Shown here: positions 15,324 through 21,124 of the stretch, one piece after another
Layout: every line of letters starts with the position of its first letter
How positions within the stretch are numbered: position 1 is the first letter of the stretch
Source: an uncultured Bacteroidota bacterium
Lineage (GTDB): Bacteria; Bacteroidota; Rhodothermia; Rhodothermales; UBA10348
Length of the DNA stretch: 21,124 nucleotides
Reading direction: 5' to 3'
NCBI GenBank assembly: GCA_937893205.1
Contig: CALBJU010000446.1
Location: forward strand, 1 to 21,124
Notes under the pieces: model-generated
Database searches by the model: none
What the model was told of the DNA's origin: nothing
What the model saw: only the letters and a program-made list of their open reading frames with translations
Position numbers and translations under genes: made by a program

Positions 15324-15334
15324 TTCTCAACACT

Positions 15335-16507
15335 ATGACATCATCTGAGTGGATGGAGTTGGAGGAAAGTACCCAGCTCAATACGTACAAGAAATGGCCG
15401 CTGGCACTTGTCAAAGGCAGCGGTGCGTGGGTGGAGGATATCGATGGGAATCGCTATCTGGACCTGTACGGTGGCCATTGTGTAGCTTTTCTGGGCCACA
15501 ACCATCCCGCAATCGTTGCGGCCATCAAAGAGCAGGCCGACAATCTTCTGTTCTATTCCAATGCGGTGCATGCTCCGGTCAGGGCGAGAGCTTCGAGCCT
15601 GCTATCGGAACTGGCCCCTGAGGGCATGAACAAGGTCTTTTTTGTCAATTCCGGGACGGAGGCCAATGAGGCGGCCATGAAAATCGCCCGAAAGGCGACT
15701 GGCCGCATCCACATTATCGCCATGGAAGGCGATTTTCATGGCCGCACCCTCGGAAGCCTGTCCACGACATGGCAGCAGAAGTACCGGGACGGTTATGAGG
15801 GGGCGCTGGCCCCGGTCACGTTTGTACCGTTTGGTGATTCCGCGGCCGTGCGGCAGGCCATTCTGGAAGAGAAACCCGCAGCGGTAATCGTCGAGCCCAT
15901 TCAGTCCATGCAGGGCATGCGGACCGCACCTCGCGAGTTTTTTCACGCCCTGCGAGCTGCGTGTACAGAGGCAGGTTCACTGTTGATCATGGACGAAATA
16001 CAGACGGGAATGGGACGGACGGGGGCTTTCACCTACAGCCAGCTCCTCGGCATAGCGCCTGATATGATCACCCTCGCCAAGAGCCTGGGTGGAGGAGTGC
16101 CGGTCAGCGCTGTACTACTCCGAAATGAGGTCGCCGCCACCGTTGGGTTTGGTGAGCAGGGAACGACGTTCGGAGGTGGAATGCTGGCTATGGCCGCTGT
16201 AGAAGCAGCGCTCACGACCCTGGTCAGCGAGCGGCTCTCGGAAAAAGCCACGGCCATCTGGGAGCAGGTGGAAGCAGGCTGCGATGCGAGAGGACTGGCC
16301 ATCCAAGGAGCGGGTTGCCTCATGGGGATAAATTTTGGGAAGCCCATTGGAAATTTTGTGAGTGGCCTGAGGGAAAAGGGATTCCTGGTCGGTGGGTCGG
16401 CCGATCCACACATTATGCGGCTTATGCCGCCAGCGGTTGTCAGCGAGAAGGAGATTGCTGACTTCTTCGAGGCGCTCGACGTAGTGATGGGAGGACTTTC
16501 TGAATGA
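15335..16507 (+). CDS. argD: N-acyl-ornithine aminotransferase
   Basis: A PLP-dependent class III aminotransferase that moves an amino group from glutamate to the N-acyl-glutamate semialdehyde. In the 390-residue product FVNSGTEANEAAMKIAR binds the PLP phosphate, DEIQTGMGRTG holds the Asp that contacts the pyridine nitrogen, and the Schiff-base lysine is Lys249 in LAKSLGGGVP. The frame also opens at a GTG at 15320 that overlaps the argC stop (GTGA); the ATG at 15335 is chosen because the added residues are not conserved. Its stop overlaps the argF' ATG. Related ornithine or 4-aminobutyrate aminotransferases are excluded by context. Confidence 0.92.
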   Translation: MTSSEWMELEESTQLNTYKKWPLALVKGSGAWVEDIDGNRYLDLYGGHCVAFLGHNHPAIVAAIKEQADNLLFYSNAVHAPVRARASSLLSELAPEGMNKVFFVNSGTEANEAAMKIARKATGRIHIIAMEGDFHGRTLGSLSTTWQQKYRDGYEGALAPVTFVPFGDSAAVRQAILEEKPAAVIVEPIQSMQGMRTAPREFFHALRAACTEAGSLLIMDEIQTGMGRTGAFTYSQLLGIAPDMITLAKSLGGGVPVSAVLLRNEVAATVGFGEQGTTFGGGMLAMAAVEAALTTLVSERLSEKATAIWEQVEAGCDARGLAIQGAGCLMGINFGKPIGNFVSGLREKGFLVGGSADPHIMRLMPPAVVSEKEIADFFEALDVVMGGLSE

Positions 16508-17535
16508 AGCATTTGCTCGATTGGCTCGATGTGGACGAAGCGTCCTGGACCCAGTGTATCCAGGATGCGCTCCTGCATGGGCTTGATCGACAGAAGGACG
16601 CGGGTTTACACAAAGGAAAGAGTGTTGCACTCGTGTTTTTTAACGATTCGCTTCGGACCCGCGTGTCCATGGAACTGGCAGCGGGTTCGCTTGGCGCCCA
16701 GCCGGTTACTGTGACCCCTGGAAGCGGATCGTGGGGCTTTTCCTGGGAAAAAGGAAAACCCATGAATGGAACGGAGGCGGAGCACATTCAGGAAGCGGTC
16801 GGAGTACTCTCGAGGTACGCAGATGCAATCGGGGTTAGACTCTTCGCTTCGGGTACCGATTTGCAGGCGGACATGACGGACGCGCGCCTGCGGCAGTTCA
16901 CGTCATACTCCGACGTTCCGGTTCTGAACCTCGAGTCGGCGAGCAGGCATCCCTGTCAGGCGCTCGCCGACGCGGCCGTTCTGACGAATCACTTTGGAGG
17001 CCGACCTCAAACAAAAAAATTGGTGCTTTCGTGGACCTACCATCCCAAAGCTCTGCCCATGGCCGTGCCGCATTCAACCCTCCTGATGGCGAGCAGGCTC
17101 GGTATGGATGTAACGCTGGCCAGGCCCCAGGGGTTTGAGCTGGATCCCGTTGTGATGGATTCTGCGCGCCGTGCGGCGGCGGCTCATGGTGGATCCATCC
17201 GCGAGACCGACGATCTGGCCGCCGCCGCCGACGGCGCGCAGATCATCTATGCCAAATCGTGGGGTGCATCTCTTCGCTATTCAGATCCCGATGGAGAGTC
17301 GATACGCCGAGATTCACAGAGGAATTGGCGAATCACGAGCCAACTCATGTCAGCCACCAACGATGCTCATTTCATGCACTGCCTGCCCGTACGAAGGGGA
17401 GTGGTGGTTGATGATGAGGTTATCGATGGCCCCCGGACATTGCATCTGGATCAAGCCGAGTATCGCCTGCACGCTCAGAAGGCGATTCTTAACTGGCTGT
17501 GGGACCAGCCATCAATGACTTCGTCGGGTACTTGA
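16504..17535 (+). CDS. argF': N-acylornithine carbamoyltransferase, possibly succinylornithine-specific
   Basis: Transfers carbamoyl phosphate to an N-acylated ornithine, giving N-acylcitrulline. The 343-residue product has the carbamoyl-phosphate motif as SLRTR (49-53), LSWTYHPKALPMAVPHS (175-191) and HCLPVRRG, features of the acetyl-/succinyl-ornithine subgroup, not ordinary ArgF (STRTR, HCLPA). In Xanthomonas acetylornithine transcarbamylase Glu92 sets acetyl specificity; in Bacteroides the equivalent is Pro90 and the substrate is succinylornithine; small residues there are reported to favour succinyl. Here the aligned residue is Ala92 (MNGTEAEH, 87-94), pointing to succinyl substrates. 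Glu91 next door is a caveat. ATG overlaps the argD stop (ATGA). Confidence 0.88.
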   Translation: MKHLLDWLDVDEASWTQCIQDALLHGLDRQKDAGLHKGKSVALVFFNDSLRTRVSMELAAGSLGAQPVTVTPGSGSWGFSWEKGKPMNGTEAEHIQEAVGVLSRYADAIGVRLFASGTDLQADMTDARLRQFTSYSDVPVLNLESASRHPCQALADAAVLTNHFGGRPQTKKLVLSWTYHPKALPMAVPHSTLLMASRLGMDVTLARPQGFELDPVVMDSARRAAAAHGGSIRETDDLAAAADGAQIIYAKSWGASLRYSDPDGESIRRDSQRNWRITSQLMSATNDAHFMHCLPVRRGVVVDDEVIDGPRTLHLDQAEYRLHAQKAILNWLWDQPSMTSSGT

Positions 17536-17537
17536 TC

Positions 17538-18317
17538 ATGAGAACCATCGTCGTAAAAATCGGAGGTGCGCTGCTCGATGGGCCGCTGGATGTCCTTTGG
17601 GAACAGCTTGAGACCCTTCAACAGACCGCAGATGTCGTTCTGGTGCATGGCGGTGGTCCTCAGACGACCAATATGGCCGTTCGACTGGGGCACGAGCCGG
17701 CCATTGTCGAAGGGCGAAGAATCACCGGGGATCTGGACCTGGCTATTCTGAACTGGGTAATCCGAGGGGAGTTGAGCCTCAAACTGGTGGCCTCTGCGGC
17801 AGTTCACGGGATAAAAGCCGTTGGACTGAGTGGGGCCGATGCTGGAATTATTGGCGTGATCCGGCGCGAGCCCTGGGACATCGATGGTCGAGAAGTTGAT
17901 TTCGGCCACGTAGGAGACTTTGTCTCATCAGACCTGACTGCCTTGCTGGCACTCACTAGTGCTGGCGTAATTCCCCTCGTTTGTCCACCTGGAATTGATA
18001 CAGAGGGTAATCTCCTGAATATCAATGCCGACACGATCGCTCTCGAACTGGCATGTGCGCTCGGCGCCGCTGAGCTGATCCTCGTCACAGAGGCGGGTGC
18101 GGTCCTCGGGCCCGACAAAGAGCCTGTCCGCAGGCTAACCCGAGGGGATGCCGACACGGGCGTTGAACAGCGGTGGATTGAGGGAGGAATGAAGGTAAAA
18201 ACGGATATTGGATTTGAGGCGTTGGGGCGGGGCGTGAAATCCGTTTGGGTGACGAGTATTGCGTCTCTATCGGGAAAATCCGAGGCCACGCAGTTAAGGA
18301 AAAATGACTATGTCTGA
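17538..18317 (+). CDS. argB: N-acyl-glutamate kinase
   Basis: Phosphorylates the gamma-carboxylate of N-acetyl- or N-succinyl-glutamate. The amino-acid-kinase fold is shown by VVKIGGALLDG (5-15), VHGGGPQTT (36-44), LNINADT in the nucleotide region and GGMKVKTD near the C-terminus. At 259 residues it lacks the N-terminal helix that arginine-inhibited hexameric kinases carry, so allosteric inhibition by arginine is not expected; control may rest on the attenuator. The frame opens 13 codons upstream, but the ATG at 17538, two bases after argF', gives the family start MRTIVVKIGG. Its 3' end overlaps argE. Confidence 0.92.
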   Translation: MRTIVVKIGGALLDGPLDVLWEQLETLQQTADVVLVHGGGPQTTNMAVRLGHEPAIVEGRRITGDLDLAILNWVIRGELSLKLVASAAVHGIKAVGLSGADAGIIGVIRREPWDIDGREVDFGHVGDFVSSDLTALLALTSAGVIPLVCPPGIDTEGNLLNINADTIALELACALGAAELILVTEAGAVLGPDKEPVRRLTRGDADTGVEQRWIEGGMKVKTDIGFEALGRGVKSVWVTSIASLSGKSEATQLRKNDYV

Positions 18318-19416
18318 AACCAGAAATCATTCTTCAAAAAACGTTGGCACAGATGGCGGTAAAGATGTTTTAGAGCTGCACCGAGGATTGGTTGTCATTC
18401 CTTCTCTGAGTCGAGAGGAAGCGAAGGTGGCCTCTCACCTGGAGTCGCATTTTCGAGGTGAAGGCCTGTCTCCCATGCGATTTGGAGACAATATCGTGGT
18501 GTCTATCGGCGAAGGATCGAACACGCTGTTGCTGAATTCTCACCTCGATGTGGTTCCCCCCTCGGCCGATCATCCTTTTCCACCTTTTGAGCCCACTTTG
18601 GTAGACGGAAAAATTTTTGGAAGAGGCAGTGTGGATGCCAAAGCAAGTGTCGCTTCCATGGCGACGGCTGTCTGCAGACTTTTCGCAGACCATTTCACGC
18701 CCCTGGAAGGAAAAATTGTAGCAGCATTTACCACGTGCGAAGAGACCGGGGGCTTGGACAATGGCCTGGAGCACATCCTACCGGAGCTTCCAACTCTCAG
18801 TGCCGCCCTTATAGGTGAGCCCACTCATATGCAGCCGTGTATTGCCCAGAAAGGCTTGCTCATTCTGAGATTGGTTGCGCAGGGTAAGTCAGCCCACGCA
18901 GCCAGGGCCGAGCAGGGGGATAACGCCATCGATCGGATGGCACGCGATCTCGCAATCCTGTCCGAATTTTCCTTCGACAAAATTCACCCCCATCTGGGGA
19001 AGACGTCCCTCTCGGTAACCATGATCGAAGGCGGTACGGCTCGGAATATGATCCCGGATTCTTGTACGGCGTTCGTGGATATCCGCTCGACGCCGCGCTA
19101 CACACATGACGAGATTGCAGGCATTCTGGATGATCTTCTTGAATCTGAAGTCCATATTCACTCCAAAAGATTCGTACCCACGGACACGCCCAAGGAAGCA
19201 GCAATCGTGCGAGCCTGCTTGGATGGAAACCCAAATTCGAAGGCCTTCGGTTCGCCTACCATGTCCGACTGGATTCATGTCAAGGACATTCCCACTGTAA
19301 AAATCGGACCCGGTGACAGCAGGCTCTCGCACACAGCCCAAGAACACATTTCTTCCAACGAACTCGTTCAGAGCTGTGCCATCTACGAGTCCATCATCAT
19401 CAATTACTTCCAATAA
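18304..19416 (+). CDS. argE: M20-family N-acyl-citrulline/ornithine deacylase
   Basis: A zinc peptidase-like deacylase related to ArgE, DapE and LysK. In this operon it most likely removes the acyl group from N-acylcitrulline. Seen in 370 residues: HLDVVPP with metal ligand His80 and catalytic Asp82, GRGSVDAKA with bridging Asp111, TCEETGG with Glu146-Glu147, IGEPT, and a dimerisation insert after AQGKSAHAARAEQGDNAID. It overlaps argB by 14 bases if the ATG at 18304 is used, or 8 bases from the ATG at 18310. DapE-type desuccinylase activity cannot be excluded and would suit a succinyl pathway. The stop is four bases before argH. Confidence 0.88.
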   Translation: MTMSETRNHSSKNVGTDGGKDVLELHRGLVVIPSLSREEAKVASHLESHFRGEGLSPMRFGDNIVVSIGEGSNTLLLNSHLDVVPPSADHPFPPFEPTLVDGKIFGRGSVDAKASVASMATAVCRLFADHFTPLEGKIVAAFTTCEETGGLDNGLEHILPELPTLSAALIGEPTHMQPCIAQKGLLILRLVAQGKSAHAARAEQGDNAIDRMARDLAILSEFSFDKIHPHLGKTSLSVTMIEGGTARNMIPDSCTAFVDIRSTPRYTHDEIAGILDDLLESEVHIHSKRFVPTDTPKEAAIVRACLDGNPNSKAFGSPTMSDWIHVKDIPTVKIGPGDSRLSHTAQEHISSNELVQSCAIYESIIINYFQ

Positions 19417-19420
19417 AACC

Positions 19421-20734
19421 ATGCCTGAAGCACCAAAAAGACCGATGTGGTACAAAGGCGCGGACACCGCTTCGTGGGTAACACGTTTCACCGTGGGCGA
19501 CGATCCGATCTGGGATATTCAGCTGCTTCCCTTTGATCTGACTGCGTCTCGCGTGCACGCCGGGGGACTGGTTACGGCAGGAATTCTGAGCGCCCAAGAG
19601 TACGAGCAGCTCTCTGAGGCGTTAGGATCTCTGAAGGAGGACTACGAAAATGGGCTAATATCGATTACTCCCGAAGATGAAGACTGCCACACGGTAATTG
19701 AGAGGTACCTCGTCGACCGGCTCGGAGATGTTGGAAAAAAAATTCATACCGGTCGCTCCCGAAACGATCAGGTTCTGGCAGCGCTCCGCCTCTGGCTGCG
19801 CCAAAATCTCGACGTGCTGTGTGAACTGGTTGATGGCCTGGCAACCAAATTGGCCGACATGGCAGATGAGAACACCGACCAGTTTTTGCCGGGATACACC
19901 CATATGCAGCGGGCCATGCCAAGCAGCGTCGCTCTGTGGGCCCTTGGCTATGCCGAATGTCTTTGTGACGACATAGAGATCGTACGGGAGGCACAGCGCC
20001 GCACGAACGTTTCTCCCTTGGGAAGTGGTGCGGGGTATGGCATCCCACACGTAGATCTGAACCGGGACGAAGTCGCTTCGAACCTGGGTTTCGAGCGTGT
20101 CCAGGAAAATGTCACTGCGGTGCAGCTCAGTCGCGGAAAGTATGAGCTGGGTGTCGTTCACGCGCTCGTGCAATGCGCTTCCACCATCAATCGTCTTGCA
20201 TCAGATATCGTGCTCTTTGCCACATCAGAGTTCGGCTTCATCCAACTGGACGATTCGCTAACGACCGGAAGCAGCATTATGCCGCAGAAAAAGAATCCGG
20301 ACATCGCCGAGTTAGCTCGGGCCACGCTGCACCGAATTTCGGCTGAAATGCAGCTGTTGGTTGCAATACCGGCAAATCTTCCGTCTGGATACCATCGCGA
20401 CCTCCAGTTGACCAAATCCTCGGTAATGAAATCGGTGTTGATGACCTGCGACCTCCTTCATGCCGCCACCGGACTGATTGACGGTCTGAGCTTTCGCCCA
20501 GACAAGCTGGAAGGCGCACGCGACCCAGAACTCTTTGCGACCGCAGCAGCATTGAAATCCGTTGTCAGTGGCAGTCCATTTCGGACAGCGTACCAGAAGG
20601 CCTCCCAGGACACGGATGCGTGGTCAGAAGAAGCCTCCGGGAAATTGGCGGAATCGTATACGACTCTCGGAACGCCAGGGCGCACGGATTCTTCCGGAGT
20701 TCGCTCTCGGCTCGATCAGACCCGGAAAAGGTAG
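19421..20734 (+). CDS. argH: Argininosuccinate lyase
   Basis: Last step of arginine synthesis: splits argininosuccinate into arginine and fumarate; a homotetramer of the fumarase/aspartase superfamily. The 437-residue product carries HTGRSRNDQV, GYTHMQRAMPSS, SPLGSGAGYG and the signature GSSIMPQKKNPD (283-294) with the catalytic serine loop. The open frame extends 36 codons upstream inside argE; the ATG at 19421, four bases after the argE stop, is chosen because the protein aligns from MWYKG onward. The last 20 or so residues are charged and not obviously conserved. The end overlaps the convergent - strand gene by 19 bases, so no dedicated terminator fits between them. Confidence 0.95.
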   Translation: MPEAPKRPMWYKGADTASWVTRFTVGDDPIWDIQLLPFDLTASRVHAGGLVTAGILSAQEYEQLSEALGSLKEDYENGLISITPEDEDCHTVIERYLVDRLGDVGKKIHTGRSRNDQVLAALRLWLRQNLDVLCELVDGLATKLADMADENTDQFLPGYTHMQRAMPSSVALWALGYAECLCDDIEIVREAQRRTNVSPLGSGAGYGIPHVDLNRDEVASNLGFERVQENVTAVQLSRGKYELGVVHALVQCASTINRLASDIVLFATSEFGFIQLDDSLTTGSSIMPQKKNPDIAELARATLHRISAEMQLLVAIPANLPSGYHRDLQLTKSSVMKSVLMTCDLLHAATGLIDGLSFRPDKLEGARDPELFATAAALKSVVSGSPFRTAYQKASQDTDAWSEEASGKLAESYTTLGTPGRTDSSGVRSRLDQTRKR

Positions 20735-21124
20735 CTGAGCTTCATAAAGAAGCCGTCAGCCAGTCTCTGTAAATCTCTGAACCGAAAGGTGTTCGGCTCA
20801 GAGGAAGAGTTACCATAGCCAATAAAGAGGACTGTGCCCGGATCGGGCCGGTACGATAGAAGCCAGTCCACCAGGAAGAAATTGGATCGGCGTTTGGTTG
20901 TCCGATGATATTCTCCGGTAGAGGAATCCAGAATCAAAATGGGGTCGTCCGTCCGGGAATTATCCCTCAACTCATCCACAAACCGGGAATCATACTGTCC
21001 CACGAGTCGGACGAAAAGGGAAGGCGTGACCTGATACTCAGCCTTCAGCCTTGGTACCCTTCTCATCGAGACGGTGCTCTTGTCATCGTGTCGGATGTAC
21101 TGCTGATGATTGTAGAGAAAGTTG
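20716..21124 (-). CDS. C-terminal part of a probable outer-membrane beta-barrel protein (DUF5916-like)
   Basis: Reading the - strand from the window edge, 135 sense codons end at TGA 20716-20718; the start is outside the window, since in-frame sequence without a stop continues above the internal ATG at 21064-21066. The residues alternate polar and hydrophobic (LFVRLVGQYD, NFFLVDWLLSYRPDPGTVLFIGYGN) and end GFFMKLSYLFRV, the aromatic-rich last strand typical of outer-membrane barrels. The pattern of a Tyr-Arg-Pro-x-x-Gly-Thr turn followed by LFIGYGN and a final KLSYLFR recalls DUF5916 proteins of Bacteroidota, but I recognise it only by pattern. It converges on argH and is probably unrelated to arginine synthesis. 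Confidence 0.6.
   Translation of the reverse strand, partial: NFLYNHQQYIRHDDKSTVSMRRVPRLKAEYQVTPSLFVRLVGQYDSRFVDELRDNSRTDDPILILDSSTGEYHRTTKRRSNFFLVDWLLSYRPDPGTVLFIGYGNSSSEPNTFRFRDLQRLADGFFMKLSYLFRV

Noticed and set aside
1..21124. CRISPR arrays, tRNA or rRNA genes, insertion sequences
   Set aside because: No regular repeats, RNA-gene motifs, transposase genes or flanking inverted repeats were seen on reading both strands.

Overview
The window carries two complete-looking amino-acid biosynthesis operons in tandem on the + strand: branched-chain amino acids (about 1.0-11.3 kb) and arginine (about 11.8-20.7 kb). A PadR-type regulator gene lies between them, and partial genes on the - strand lie at both ends. 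The organism looks like a member of the Bacteroidota/Rhodothermota/Balneolota group with moderate GC. Pointers are an acylornithine-type transcarbamylase instead of ordinary ArgF, promoter-like sequences resembling the Bacteroidota form (TTG, 19-21 bp, TAnnTTTG), few Shine-Dalgarno sequences, and a truncated outer-membrane barrel gene ending in an aromatic-rich strand. The lineage is inferred, not proven.

Layout. 1-850 (-): N-terminal half of asnB. 851-1361: divergent control region holding a probable promoter and a 33-residue leader peptide in which 18 residues are Leu, Ile or Val. 1362-11306: ilvD, ilvB, ilvN (one-base frameshift), ilvC, leuB, leuA, leuC, leuD. Together these cover the path from pyruvate to 2-ketoisovalerate and on to 2-ketoisocaproate; no transaminase (ilvE) or threonine deaminase (ilvA) is present. 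11369-11785: promoter, palindrome and PadR-like gene. 11803-12013: a compact attenuator made of a strong promoter, a 32-residue leader peptide with six Arg codons in eight, an antiterminator segment and a textbook intrinsic terminator. 12050-20734: argG, a BioD/DUF1611-like P-loop gene of unknown function, argC, argD, argF', argB, argE, argH, mostly with 4-14 base overlaps. 20716-21124 (-): C-terminus of a probable outer-membrane beta-barrel protein, converging on argH.

How it works together. Both operons appear to be controlled by ribosome-mediated sensing of their own end products through leader peptides. The arginine leader fits classical transcription attenuation. The branched-chain leader has no visible U-tailed terminator and may act differently. 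The arginine operon has every step except the first, glutamate N-acylation, and contains one extra gene, the P-loop protein, which is therefore the leading candidate for that step. The transcarbamylase has Ala where acetylornithine enzymes have Glu92, suggesting that the acyl group may be succinyl.
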